Positions 23,400-35,439 of a stretch of DNA of 64,000 nucleotides are shown piece by piece (positions within the stretch are counted from its first letter, which is position 1; each line of letters begins with the position of its first letter). The position numbers and the translations under genes are program-made. The stretch is from the NCBI GenBank assembly GCA_004026145.2, contig CP034993.1, positions 6,359,566 to 6,423,565 on the forward strand, given 5' to 3'. This stretch comes from Takifugu bimaculatus (Eukaryota > Chordata > Actinopteri > Tetraodontiformes > Tetraodontidae). The notes under the pieces are model-generated. The model was not told where the DNA came from and searched no databases. It saw nothing but the letters and a program-made list of their open reading frames with translations.

Positions 23400-26335
23400 C
23401 CTCAAAGCACAAATAGAAGAAACTAACAGCAACAACTTAAATGTGGAGAGTTAAATATTAGATCTCTTTTGTGTAAATCCCTGTTACTGCATGATCTGAT
23501 AGTGGATCATCACATTGATTTATTCTGTCTTACTGAGACCTGGGTTCAGGAGGAGGAATATGTTAGCTTAAATGAATCTACTCCTCCTACCCATCTTAAT
23601 TATCATATTCCACGTGTTACAGGTCGAGGAGGGAGAGTGGCAGCAATCTATCACACCAAGTTATTAATTAATCCTAGACCCAAACACAGCTCCAGTTCAT
23701 ATGAAAGCCTGACTGTTGGCATCACCCATCTGAACTGGAGGACAGAAAAGCCACTTTTGTTTGGAGTTGTATATCGGCCCCCTGCTGGGCCACATTCAGA
23801 GTTCCTATCTGAGTTCTCTGATTTCTTATCTGACTTGGTCCTTAGAACGGACAAAGTCATTATCATTGGAGATTTTAATATCCATGTAGACGTTGTAAAT
23901 GACAGCTTTAGAAATGGCTTCATTTCATTACTTGAGTCAGTTGGTTTCCTTCAACAGATAAACCAACCAACTCATAACTTCAACCACACCCTAGATCTGG
24001 TTCTGACTTATGGTGTTGATGTAGAACATGTGTCAGTGTTCCCTCAGAACCCAGTCCTGTCAGATCATTCTTTGATCACTTTCACATTTATGATTAAGGA
24101 TTCTTCTATGCTCAGAACAAAGTCTTACTATAGCAGATGTCTTTCAGATAATGCTGTAGCTAAGTATAAGGAAGTGATCCCTGCGTTGATCCCAGGACCA
24201 CCGTGTGTTTCCCCAGGGATCAATCATTATAATCTTAGCCCTGCTGAGGTTGACTCTATTGCTGAAGGTGCAGCAACCTCACTGAAAATCACGCTTGATT
24301 CTGTTGCCCCCCTGAAAAAGAAAATAGTAACTCAGAGGATGTGTTCCCCGTGGTATAATTCACATATTAGGACCCTCAAGCAGAAAGCGCGCAGACTAGA
24401 AAGGAAGTGGCATTCTTGTAAAATAGACAGCTATCATGTAGCCTGGAAAGACTGTCTGGCAGTTTACAAAAAGGCACTCCATAAGCCTAGAACAGCTTAT
24501 TTTTCTTCTTTAGTTAAAGAAAACAAGAACAACCCCAGATTTCCTTTCAGCACTGTGGCCAAATTAACCAAGAGTCACAGTGTTTTAGATCCACGTATCC
24601 CCTCTTCCCTTAGTGGTGAAGACTTCATGAGCTTCTTCACTGATAAAGTTCTAGCTATCAGAGAAAAAGCTAACCAGGCCATCCCAACAACTGGACCATC
24701 ACCAGATGTGCTGACTGTGGGAACATACAGGTTCTCCAACGAGCCCTTAAGCTCCTTCAGCCCTATATATTTTTCTGAGGCGTCTTCGCTAATTCAGAAA
24801 TCCAAGACCACCACGTGTCTTTTAGATCCCATCCCAACACACCTGTTGAAGGATGTTTTACCATTGATAGGCAGCTCTATCCTGGACCAGAACAATTGTT
24901 CTTTAGTGACAGGTTATGTACCCTGGTCCTACAAGGTGGCAGTGATTAAGCCATTGCTTAAAAAAAACATCACTGGATCCTGAAGTATTAGCAAACTATA
25001 GGCCAATATCCAATCTTCCCTTTATATCTAAAATTCTTGAGAAGGTGGTGGTGGTCCACAAACACCGATGCTGTTTACAAGAAGGCCATGAGCAGACTCT
25101 ATTTCCTCAGGAGACTCAGGTCCCTCAGTGTTTGCAGCAGGATGCTCCACATGTTCTACCAGTCTGTCATGGCTAGCACCATCTTCTTTGCTGCAGTGTG
25201 CTGGGGAGCAGGCATTAAAGCAAAGGATGCCAACAGACTCAACAAACTCATCAAAAAGGCAGGGTCTGTTGTTGGCTGTAAACTTGCAAACTTCGACGAG
25301 GTGGTGAGGGACAGGATGGTGTTGAAATTGCGGACAATCATGGACAATCCCTCCCACCCACTCCATAACACAGTAGACAAACTGAGAAGCAGCTTCAGCA
25401 ACAGACTCCTGCAGCCTCGCTGCTCTAAGGAACAGGACAGGAAGTCATTCCTGCCGTCCGCCATCAGACTCTGTAATTCATCGAAACCCATTCAATAACA
25501 ACAATTGCTTAATGTTTATGTTGTAATTTTATTTATTCTATATTTATGTATATATCTTATAATATGTGTATATTATATTATGTATATATTATATATACAG
25601 TATATGCTCATAATATATGCTGTATATATGCTTATAATGCTTATAACATTGTAATCTTAATTGTATTTTATTTATTCTATTTCTTTACTTTGTAAATACA
25701 AAACCTACACTACAGTTATATTAATCCATGGTTAGGCTTCTACTACAATTCAATTTTCCTATGGGGATTAATAAAGTAAATCTTGAATCTTGAATCTTGG
25801 TGACTCAGTTACTGGAGCACCTGCAGAGAAACGGCCTGTTTGAGATGTTTCAGTCAGGCTTTAGAGCTCCCCACAGCACAGAAACAGCATTTATTAAATT
25901 TACTAACAATATTAGAGCTTTAGATCATGGACTGGTCTCTATGCTGGTTCTGCTGGACCTCAGTGCTGCTTTTGATACAGTTGATCACAGCATCCTGTTA
26001 CAGAGACTGGAACATGTGATTAGGATTAATGGGACAGCACTAGACTGGTTTAGATCAGATTTATTAGATAGATACCAGTTTGCTCATGTCCACAGCATTC
26101 CCTCTTCGTACAGTACCTGTCCTGGCCCTTCTCCTTTCTCTCTACCCAACAGCCATCAGCAGGAGGGTCCCCCCTACTACATGAGCCTCGAGCCTCAAGG
26201 TTTCTTCCTGTTAAAAAAGAGTTTTTGACACTGTTGCTTGTTGGTGGTCAGGCCCTGGAATTCTGTAAAGCGCCTAGAAACAATTTTGATTTTAACAGAC
26301 ACTATATAAATAAAGATAGATTTGATTGGATTTGA
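23400..26335 (+). mobile_element. L2-clade LINE with endonuclease and RT, disrupted
   Basis: The frame 23469-24983 covers an apurinic-type endonuclease and the start of the RT. Endonuclease catalytic signatures are intact: 'FCLTETW' (Glu), 'IIGDFNIHV' (Asp/Asn) and 'LSDHSLITF' (His), with 'FGVVYRPPAGPHSEF' between. The linker and RT entry ('CLLDPIPTHLLKDVLPLIG') follow. The frame is lost at 24960-24967, where this copy has eight A residues against seven in the 8.5-10.7 kb copy. A second LINE interrupts it at about 25050-25798. L2 then resumes ('LLDLSAAFDTVDHSILLQRL', about 25950-26010), jumps by deletion into the 3' UTR at about 26120 and ends in a 'tataaataaagatag' terminus near 26330. Confidence 0.92.
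25050..25798 (+). mobile_element. nested CR1/Rex1-like LINE 3' part inside L2
   Basis: The open frame 25049-25495 encodes the C-terminal block typical of this LINE group: 'MSRLYFLRRLRSLSVCSRML', 'FFAAVCWGAGIKAKDANRLN' and 'KSFLPSAIRLCN'. An AT-rich 3' UTR follows, then the terminus 'ctatggggattaataaagta' and tandem TTGAATC units (25780-25798). It splits the L2 RT frame; the flanking GGTGG/GGTG suggests a short target duplication. It is 5' truncated. Confidence 0.85.
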
Positions 26336-26399
26336 CATGCTTGGAACACCTCCCTATGGAGTCGTCCAGGGAATTATCCACTCCAGTACTCTGGCTGAG

Positions 26400-27640
26400 A
26401 CCTTCCTCAGGAGGCTGAGAAGTGTTGTTCCCCTATAGTTGGAAAACGCCTTCCCGTATCCACCACATTGGACTGCCACTCCCGCGGCACTATTCCCAAA
26501 TGCCATGTGATGTTGCCTAGGCGTGCCAGCCAGGATAGCCCTACAACATCCAGAGACTTGAGGTACTGAGGGTGCATCTCATCCACCCCCGATGCACTGC
26601 CACCAAGGAGATTGATAACTACCTGGGTGACTTCGGCATGGGTGATGGCAGAGTCCACCTCAGAGTCCCCAACCATAACTTCCTCAGTTGAACGCGTGAC
26701 CATGGGATTGAGGAGTTCCTTGAAATATTCATTCCACTGTCCATCAATATTCCCAGTTGAGGTCAGAAGGTCCCCGCCTGCACTATAAAGAATGTTAGCA
26801 GAGCACTGCTTCCCCTTCCTAAAGTGTTGGACAGTTGGCCAGAATATTCTTGAGGCTGACAAATAATCTTTCTCCATGGCTTTCCTGAACTTCTCCCAAA
26901 CCTGAGTTTTTGCCTACCAGAAAGCCCATGCTATGGTATCCGCCTACTGTTTGCGGAGTTCTATGGACCAACATGGCCCGATAGAACTCTGTCTTCAGCT
27001 TAATGGCGTCCCTTACTCCCGGTGTCCACCAACAGTTTTGGTGCCTGCCGCCACAACTGGCACCAGAGACCTTGGGTCCACAGCTCAAGGCTGCTGCATC
27101 AGCAATGGAGGCAGAGAACACAGTCCACTCCCACTCAATGTCCCCAGCCTCCCTCAGGATCTGGGTGAAGCACTTCTGGATGTGGGAGTTGAAGACCTCA
27201 CTGGTGGACAGCACAGCCATATGTTCCCAACAGATCCTCACAATACATTTGGGTCTGCCAGGCTTGTCCAGCCTTCTCCCTTGCCAGCAAATCCAACTCA
27301 CCACTAGGTGGTGATCGGTTGACAGCTCTACCCCTCTCTTCACCTGAGTAACCAAAACATACAGCCAGAGGTCAGATAGAACGACAACAAAGTCAATCAT
27401 CAAACTCCGGCCCAGGGTGTCCTGGTGCCATGGGCACTGATGGACACCATTATGCATGAACATGGTGTTTGTTATGGACAAACTGTGATGAACACAGAAA
27501 TCCAATAACAAAACACCACTCGGGTTCACATTGGGGAGGCCGTTCTTCCCGATCACACCCATCCAGGTGTCACTGCCCACATGGGTGTTGAAGTCCCTCA
27601 GTAGAACTATGGGGACCCCAGTCATTGCACTATCAAGCTC
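26400..27640 (-). mobile_element. APE-type LINE, endonuclease to RT entry, broken
   Basis: The minus-strand frame 27625-26819 carries the end of an endonuclease ('DFNTHVG', 'NPSGVLLLDFCVHHSLSITN', 'MIDFVVVLSDL', 'LSTDHHLVVSWI') and the linker ('WWTPGVRDAIKLKTEFYRAM'). The frame 26877-26407 continues into the RT entry ('GQWNEYFKELLNP', 'GGSASGVDEMHPQYLKSLD'). The same fish family appears in decayed form at 53.6-54.6 kb and 56.2-56.5 kb. The clade is not certain from sequence alone. Confidence 0.85.
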
Positions 27641-27659
27641 TCCAAGAGAATTACCTGTT

Positions 27660-27880
27660 GATCTTATGTGGTTCTCATCTACCTGTGGCTGCTTTGTCCA
27701 CTCCTGTTATCATGCTTCTGAGAGGAGGATTCTCAGAACCTTCTAATAAAGTAGGTATAGACCTTCACACAACCTGCTGCTTCCAAGACTCCCCTGTTGT
27801 CCAAGGGAACTTTCAGAATGTTACCCATTTACTCCATCTGTTTGCCTGCCATTTACCTTGCTGATAACTGTAAGTAAAGG
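27660..27880 (+). repeat. LTR-like direct repeat, copy A
   Basis: This is similar to 29795-30005 in the same orientation. Shared blocks include 'tccactcctgt', 'cctgctgc', 'tctgtttgctgcc / tctgtttgcctgcc' and 'cagtaaaggtcatt / aagtaaaggtcatt'. The style (CT-rich, short, ending near a GTAAAGGTCATT block) suggests a diverged LTR. The 1.9 kb between the copies has no recognisable gag or pol. Confidence 0.5.
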
Positions 27881-28399
27881 TCATTCCTAACTTCACCTCA
27901 GGTGTTTTTGTGCTACAACTGGCTCCATTTTGACAACAAAATTCAAAGTTGCCAAGTTTTTTCACAATTAACAAGTACGCTTTTGTTATTCCTTGATGAG
28001 TTTGCTCTTGCACCAAGACAAAGAAGTGTAGATGATGGATTTGAGTTAAGTGACTCTGCATCCAGAGTGCCTACAGATATTAGTTTTATAGTGATATAGT
28101 GGAGACTTCACCCACAAGTGTAGTTATCCATATGATCTAAGTGGAGTGTAAGGGCTGGTTGGGAGGAGTGCAATGTATCCATTATAGTCTTGCTGTAAAT
28201 GGAACTCTAAAAGTAGCATTGCAGGAGCCAGCAAAACCCATAGAATGGGGAAGGCAGAGATGGACGGGAGGCACAGACGCATGCAAGCATGACCCATGCT
28301 GTAGGTCACTCCCTGTAGCACTAAAGTTTAGCTGGTGTCTAGAGGTTAAATGATCGTTAGAGGTGGATCCCGCCCAATTAGGATTTAGCGATTTAAGTT

Positions 28400-28520
28400 C
28401 ACCCTTTAAAAGGGGAGAGGAATAGCCTCAGCCTCCTGTACATACAGTAGAGAGGGGGCTGGTTCCGCAGCAGGGAGCCTGATAGCTAAAGACTAAGATT
28501 GTGTGAAGCATGAATAAAGC
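28400..28520 (-). mobile_element. L2 fragment
   Basis: 'cctcagcctcctgtacat', 'gagggggctggttccg' and 'agcctgatagctaaag' match the plus-strand appearance of the minus-oriented L2 at 8795-8860. Confidence 0.6.
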
Positions 28521-28529
28521 TGGGCTGAG

Positions 28530-29780
28530 ATGTCTAAACCAGAATTTCTCTGAATGATCCACTTGGAAGGAGAATCACGACTTCATGTCAGTATTTTAAA
28601 ATTAAAGAAGGAAGATACCTCATTTTTAAATTTGAGCTGTCAGATTCAGCCAAATTACAAGAAGAATTATCTCATGGCTCTCTACAGTAATATAATTATG
28701 CTTTTTAATATCAGTATTACACCAGTTGTGATGTTGTCCAGACAACTTTTAAAGCCAAATCAAAAATGTGATTGTATTTCAGATGGATGTAACAGCAACT
28801 ATGCATTGGAAAATTGACTGTTATAGTCAGGAAATATTACATTAGTTATATTTAGGAAATATTTTGCCAATATGTATTTGAATTTTTAAAAAAACATACA
28901 AAGTATCACATGTGTATCTAGAACAATTTAAACAATTGTTGGTCTAAATATCTTTTAGGTCATCACATCTTACAGCAAGGTTCTACAAGATCAGACTTTT
29001 CTTTGGAACTTGGTTTACAAGCTCGTCTCGAAGGACAGTTTCAGTTGATAAGCCTGACCTTTCTGTAATTTTGAGACACTTATTTTGAATTTCTCTGTAA
29101 TTGAAATATAATCTCGATAAAGGGTTATGTGAAACTAGTTTTGATCTGTTTTTTGTAAAACTTAAATCATGGTTGCAGTCGTGACAGCATTGCTACTTTT
29201 ATACTTTATAGACTCTGAATGTGCATTTTTGTGATCAAATAACACTCGACTACATGCATGTGCAAATACAGAATATGCCAATAATGAGACAGTTTGACCA
29301 CTTTCAGAAGAAATGTTAGATGTTAGATGTTTCAGTTAGAAATGTAGGAAGCAAGGTAATAAATCGGGACACAAAAGGGGGACAAAACAAAGGTCCATAC
29401 TCCTAATAAGCCTGAGAACGCGTAGGGGTCAAGTCTCCGTTGCAACAGCGACATCTTGAGGTACATCTGCGTTAATGCAACGGAGACTAAAACGTTGCAG
29501 ACATTAAATTTCAAACAAAAATTCTACCCGTAATTATAATATTGTCCATAATTATTTTCCTACACACAACTTAATAGGATTTAATAAATAATGACAAATT
29601 CTAGACATCCAGTTTTAATTCAAACATATGAACATCATCTACAGCAACAACTGCAACATCATCATCTTCAACATCAGCAACAATAATAGAAACTCCACCA
29701 GTTCTCCTGGCTTAGACTCAGCTTGTCTTTGACCTCAGCCCAGCTAAACTTAGCAGCCTTCTCCCTCCGAGTCTTTCTTG
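28530..29780. other. no feature recognised
   Basis: AT-rich sequence between the two LTR-like repeats. No convincing protein-coding or RNA signal was seen. The string of CAT/CAA triplets at 29635-29690 is low complexity. Confidence 0.35.
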
Positions 29781-29794
29781 TTGGTTTCCGTATT

Positions 29795-30005
29795 CTGGTC
29801 TGCCTGCGGCTTCTTTATCCACTCCTGTACTCACACACCTGAGAGAAACATTCTCATAACCGTCTACCTACATTCAGCCTGCTGCCTCTACAACTCCTCT
29901 TCAGGCAACAGAAACCATCAGTCTGTTACCTGTTTAATTCCTCTGTTTGCTGCCAACCCACCTGCCATTTATCCTGCTGAGAACTGTTTCAGTAAAGGTC
30001 ATTAC
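29795..30005 (+). repeat. LTR-like direct repeat, copy B
   Basis: Partner of 27660-27880 (see there). Both copies are in the same orientation about 2.1 kb apart, as expected for a decayed LTR pair or two solo copies of one family. Confidence 0.5.
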
Positions 30006-30309
30006 TGAGAGCCAATGGGCCTATTTGATCCAGCCAGGCCTGCTTCCTGTTCTTGCCAATGTTGCCTTCAGTGTGGCCAGCACCACTGCTGCTGGCAGAC
30101 TATCTTCAGTGCTGCCCCTCATGTTGTGGATGAAGAGACAAACTGCACAGATTGGGGAAAGAATGCCATTTTTTGTGCAGAAAACCTTCCTCTTACCAGA
30201 ATTTCTAGGTTTTATTTACAGCTCACTGGCCTTTAAAAAAGTTGTTTTTGCTTTTCACTTTGAACACTTTTTGTGATTGCTTTTTTCTTCTCTGTTTCAC
30301 TGAAATCTG

Positions 30310-30720
30310 AATCTATTTATGTTAAATTCTGACAGGAGGCAGAGTATTTAATACAGGGAGGAAGGACCTTAGCTGTTCCATGCTGCTCTTCAGTAGTCTT
30401 TTTATTATGTGTGTTGGCAGCAGCTGCCTTTAGCACCACTACACCACTGCATGGAAAATGATACATCTGTAGCATGTTGCTACAGATGTTGAACCACCTG
30501 AGCCTCTTACAGTCAACTCTGACCTTTCTTGTGAACTGTATCTGCATAAACTGTATATTTGGTCCAGTCCAGTTTATTATCAATGTAGATGCCCCAATAA
30601 TTACTGTTCACAATTTTCACCTTAATTCCAATGATGGTAACTGGGATTGGAAAACCCCTACAGTTATTTAAAACAGCTACAAACTCCTTTATTTTGCTGG
30701 TATTGAGTTGAATGTGGTTT
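30310..30720 (-). mobile_element. CR1/Rex1-like LINE C-terminal remnant
   Basis: Minus-strand translation gives pieces such as 'IDNKLDWTK', 'RLRWFNICSNMLQMYHFPCS' and 'NTHNKKTTEEQHGTAK'. These parallel the 'RLRSLSVCSRMLHMFYQS' block of the element at 25.05 kb. It is strongly decayed. Confidence 0.55.
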
Positions 30721-31049
30721 CACCATTGTCATTTGAAAACTTATTCACCAGTGTGAACAGGAAGGGAGACAGTCATTCTCCTGTGGTGCCCTGGTGATAC
30801 TGGCGATCTGTGGGGTAGTCGTAGATACATGTCAAAATACTCAGATCACCAAAAAACAGTGAGGGAGAGGCTGTCATCAGGTGTTTGAACCACTTTGAAA
30901 AGGTCTTCTTAGCATACTCAAAGCCAGAACTCATTGCACCAAACAAACGGTTATAAAAGGTAATGGTGGTTCTATGAATGAAGATCACTACATCACTGTG
31001 TAGGGCTCTCTGTCTAAAAGTGGGCTGTTTCAGGGGACAGTTGGCCAAC

Positions 31050-32480
31050 TAACACCTCCACCATCGGGCACAATCAGAGACTACTTATACAGCTGTGTGA
31101 TAACCTGCACTGTTTGAGACCGACCCAGCCTAAGGACTGCCAATGCAAGCTTATGTGTTGTCCCTTACTTATAGAACCAAAGGTGTAGTGAGGCAAAAAA
31201 CTCAATACAACCATTCCCTCTTAAGACATTTTCTTTGTTGAAGAAAATTAAAGTATTGTGGGAGAACAATCAAAGGGCCCTATGCTGCAAAATCAATGTC
31301 TTACTTTCCAGTGTACTTGTTGAAAAAAATAAGGTCCACAATAAACAACACAAGCAGTGGGGGAACATCTACCACACTGGCCTACTTGCAAGACCACAGA
31401 GGATGTCAGGGCCAACAGCGCCCAGGAGAGGCTCAACCCGCTGCCACATAAATGTCTTTAAAAGGAGCCCCATGGAAAAGTTCCAAGAGGAAGCCATGCC
31501 TCTGGTGGAGTGGGTCACAACCCCTCCACTTCTCTCCCCAGTAGGAGTGGCTTTAGCAGCACCATAGGTCAGAACTATGGTCTGGACAACCCAGTGGGCC
31601 AAGTGCTGTTTGAGCAAATTATGGCCCCCCTGGCACCTCCAAAGCAGGCACAGAGCTTGTCTGTAACCCTAATTGAGGCCATACAGGTGATTTATGCCCT
31701 TACTGGAGGGAGTCAGTGCAATCAAGCCACCTGTAAAGAGTCATGAGGTGGAGGGTGAAAGGGCTCTAGAACCACGGGCTGCACCACAAATGACCTAGCA
31801 GGGCACCTAAGGAAAGAAGACTGGATTTGGAAAGAGAGAAACTGCAAATCCATTCTTCTACCTACCTCAAAGATGGATACACAGACAAGACATCTAGTTC
31901 AAAAATCATCTTCACTGAAGACATGGCAAGAAAAATAACTGGTTTGTGGGACAGAGCTCCAACCCCATACTGGACAAAGGCTCAAAAGTGGCTGCGAACT
32001 TATATTTCTGCCCTGAATTGGTATGTGATGGTCAGATATGGCCGCAACATAGCCCTCCAAGGTGGACTCAGCCAACCGTCTCTCCGACAGTGACTGCAAA
32101 ATTAGAGGACCCCTTGTATTCCACGAGAGACCTCTTCCTGCCTGCTGGATGACTATATCACTAAGATTCAAGGTGTAAGGTGGATTCCATCCAAGGGACA
32201 GACCTGTCGCCTGTAAATCCTTGGATTCCAGAGCCAGAGATGTCCCCAATCCTGCAATCTCCTCTTTGACAGGGAGGCATCACAGAATTTTCTGCCACAA
32301 GCCTTTTCATAGTCACATCTACAATGGTTGTTACCAAATCAGGGTCACAAGCGAAACCCTGGCCCTCTCATCTCCACCTGGGGGAGGGGGTATGGCATAA
32401 AACAACCCTTTGGGCCACTGCCCCACCAAACCATTTACTCTGAATGTCCTTGCCAGACCTGCTATGGAATACCACACTAT
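31050..32480. other. unassigned repeat-rich interval
   Basis: The plus-strand frames 31510-31746 and 31827-32093 are modest in length and have no similarity I can name. They could be internal parts of an LTR element, since gypsy pieces follow at 33.0-34.5 kb. This remains speculative. Confidence 0.3.
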
Positions 32481-32640
32481 TCAAGGTAGTTTTCTGTGTC
32501 AATTGGACTGTTTTTCTTCTCTTTTGAAGATGTTTCGCCTTCTATCCAGAAGGCCTTCCAGAAGGCTCATCTAAATTCCAGAGAGCCCAATGTTTCCACA
32601 CACAGGACCAAAATAATTTTGTGGTGATGAGTTGCTTGGG
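32480..32640 (+). repeat. dispersed fish repeat fragment
   Basis: 'caaggtagttttctgtgtca' and 'tttcttctcttttgaagatgt' match blocks at about 46.03-46.10 kb (in lrrc40 intron 12), which begins 'atcatccaggtcatagttat'. A shorter piece lies at about 12.01 kb. It looks like a SINE- or LINE-tail-type dispersed repeat. Confidence 0.6.
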
Positions 32641-32789
32641 GGAGGATGGGTGGGAACCCAGTTAACCAGCAGCAGCAGCTCAACACGCCTTACATGGTTA
32701 GCTTGTTGACTACAATACTAACAATGAGAGTTAATGTCTATGCACATATTTAGCTTCCAGCTACATTAGTATAGAGACCTGGTTCTGAA

Positions 32790-33005
32790 TCATAAGTCAG
32801 GTTTAAGATTAGACTTCAAACCTTCCTCTTTGAAAAAGCTTGTCGGTAATTCTGTAGTTCCAGTTATTATTATAGTCAGATTAATTACCATATTTAGAGG
32901 CTCATCTAATAATTAGGTTAACATCTTAGTTATGCTGCTATAGGCCGAGGCTGCCGTAGTCCAGAAACATGATCACCTGACAGGCCTCTCAACGCCCTAG
33001 GTAAA
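32790..33005 (+). mobile_element. L2 3' region fragment
   Basis: 'cttcctctttgaaaaagctt', 'taatctaataattaggttaa'-like sequence and 'ataggccgaggctgccg' are the reverse complement of 8630-8770 in the minus-oriented L2 copy. Confidence 0.75.
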
Positions 33006-33025
33006 TACATATAGACCTAGGCAGT

Positions 33026-33420
33026 TTAAGTCTTGCTGTTTAACAGTCTTGTCAATTGTAACCAGACAGATGATCTTATGTACTTCTGTGATTCGACTGA
33101 AAGGAGTATGTCCCATGTAGACAGCCACATCTTTTGGCCAGACTGGTAGGAGGGTGCAGAAATTTGACCTCGGCTGGTGGAGGCCATGTATCGGTTGATG
33201 AAGTGAAGGAGGGTGGAGCGAGCTTGAGCCCAGGTTTTGTCAGCATCGATGGACAAAGGCTTGAGTGATGGGACAGGCAGCCTCCTTTCCCAAGGCAGGA
33301 GTGGTGGTTGGTAACTGTATAAATACTGGAATGGTGCTGGAAGTAATGCAGAATAAGCTGACCATTCTTTTTGTCTGAAGGGAGCTTGGGCAAGGGTACA
33401 AAGTGAGTGAGCTAACTGAA
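33026..33420 (-). mobile_element. Ty3/gypsy pol C-terminal fragment
   Basis: The minus-strand frame 33256-33026 carries 'KTWAQARSTLLHFINRYMAS' and 'YQSGQKMWLSTWDILL', the segment after the integrase core in gypsy chromoviruses. It is short and frameshifted into 33393-33076. Confidence 0.7.
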
Positions 33421-34194
33421 CCAGAAGACCAGATGGAGTTGGGTGAGAGGACTTGTGTTAAGAGCAGACAGGGCAGGCATTAGTGAAATCTGTGCACACT
33501 GAGCAGAAAGACGCAGATGACAGTGATGATCTGACTGAATCTGATCTACAGTATGTTGTTTTCATCATAGTATTATGTTCTCACATGATAAAGATATTAA
33601 TATACAGTCATCAAGAGTAGATTTTACAAGCCAGACTGTAAGCTCTGTAACTGATGATAAATGGACTGTACCAGTGTTCATTACTGGTATTGTAACACTG
33701 AAATAACCACAAGAACCATAATTAAATTGGTCAATGTACAAGATTCAAAGGAACTCACAAATAATCCCAGAAAATTCACTGAAAGACTCACACCACTCAA
33801 GCCTTAGAAATCTGAATTACAATACCCAGCCAATACCAACAAAAGGATGCAAACAGCTAAAGGCAAACAGCATAGCCTGTTTTTCACCCTTGTCCCTGAT
33901 GGATACCAATTACTTTTAGTAGACAAAGCTTCAGATGTCTTTGGTCTTGTAAAGAGAAATTATCATCTAAACTGTGACACATGAAATTAATTAAACAGGA
34001 GTGTGCCAGCACCACTCAGAACTGGCTTGAAGAAAGGGAAAGGTCTCAAAGGACTCAGAGGGATGTCTTTGAAAGAGTGGGAAAACTTACAGTCTTGTTT
34101 TTTCTATTCCTGTAGCTCCTGGTTCACCACTGCCCTGATCAGCCTCATTTGCCTGCACAGCAACATCTGCCATTGCACACATGAAAGTGTTATT

Positions 34195-34500
34195 CCAGAG
34201 ACATTGAATACCATAACATGTAGTGACAATGGCCCCCAGTATGACTGTAGGGAATTCCACAAGTTTGCAAGGCAGTATGGATTGGAATATGTCACTTCTA
34301 GCCACTTCTATCAAAAGTGTAATGGGCAGGAAAAAGAAGTAAAAAAGGCAGTTGACAGTAAACCTAAGCCTTTACCCTACCTGGTTTGGTTAAGATGCTA
34401 GGCTACATCTCTGGACCATGGAGCCTCTCCTGCTGAGCTGATGATGTATCACAATCTGTCCACCAAACTGCCAAGACTACAGAAACACACTAACAGCCAA
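34195..34500 (+). mobile_element. Ty3/gypsy integrase core fragment
   Basis: 'ITCSDNGPQYDCREFHKFA' is the second catalytic Asp block of a gypsy integrase. It is followed by 'YGLEYVTSSHFYQKCNGQ', which corresponds to the H-Y-P-x-S-N-G block (degenerate here), and 'SPAELMMYHNLSTKLP'. It is in frame 34003-34401 and continues after a stop. Orientation is opposite to the gypsy piece at 33.0-33.4 kb, so it is a separate or rearranged copy. Confidence 0.75.
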
Positions 34501-34779
34501 AAGGCTACATAGACAGACAGAAATGAAATGGTGACAAATGTGGAAGGAATCTGAAACATCTTCAAGAAAAGGATTCTGTTAGCACTGGGATAGAAAAGCA
34601 ACAATCCTCAGTGAAGTCATACCCAGGTAAGGTATCATTTTGGTGGAGAATGCAAAGGTTCCTGAGGAGTCTGTTAAAGACTCAATTCACTGAAAATCAA
34701 GAAGAGTTCAGTATCTCTGAACAAGAGGTTTCATCAGCAAGGCACCACTGTAAGGTTAAGTGCTAAGCAATTTAATTTA

Positions 34780-34850
34780 ACACTTTTGGAGAAATGTGTA
34801 CCCTCCCCGTGACCCTGAAAGGGGTAAAGCAGGACGAGACAAGACACGTT
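34780..34850 (+). repeat. dispersed fish repeat end
   Basis: 'ccctccccgtgaccctgaa' with 'ggggtaaagcagg' is the common end of a dispersed fish repeat, also seen near 51.09-51.14 kb and in reverse at about 54.94 kb. Confidence 0.5.
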
Positions 34851-35370
34851 GGAGGAATGTGAATGTCAATTAAGAATTTGAGAATCTACAATATGTTGGG
34901 ACTTTTAAGAGTTTTGATTCATTTTATACTCGTTTGGAAGAGGGTTGTAACAATATAAGTGCCAACATAAGTGTCACCAATAGATGACAGTATAACATCA
35001 GTAGGTCACTGTTGGCGTGCCTGTTGTAGTGGCACAGGTATGAACAAATTGACAGTTCAAACAAGTATTATTCATAAAGCAGAACATTACATGTGATAGG
35101 CTTGATCTCCTGGCAGCGAGCCACCATAACAGAGCACAGCTTGCAGAGAACATTCCAGTGGTTAACATTTCTAAAAGCCTGCAACAGCAACTGAGTGTCT
35201 GTCTTTGGTCTACCAAATAAATTAAGGGTACAAGCAAGGCCATACTGTGGGCCAACAATGAGGTTCAGATTTTTTAAGATATGCAGCAGATTGTAGAATC
35301 CCGAGGGAGTTACAGTCAGATTCCAAAAGAGGTTTTCAAGGTTTGATGGCTACTGCTCCCACGACTGGAC

Positions 35371-35417
35371 TCTGGATGGATGGATGGATGATGGATGGAT
35401 GAATGGATGAATGGATA
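35371..35417 (+). repeat. GGAT/GAAT tetranucleotide microsatellite
   Basis: About eleven imperfect GATG units (ctggatggatggatgg and following), interrupted by one dropped base and two GAAT variants. Confidence 0.9.
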
Positions 35418-35439
35418 GAAAATGTAATTTGCCATTAAT

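Noticed and set aside
31510..32093. Possible retroviral envelope-like frames
   Set aside because: No signal peptide, cleavage site or membrane segment can be seen, and similarity could not be established by eye.
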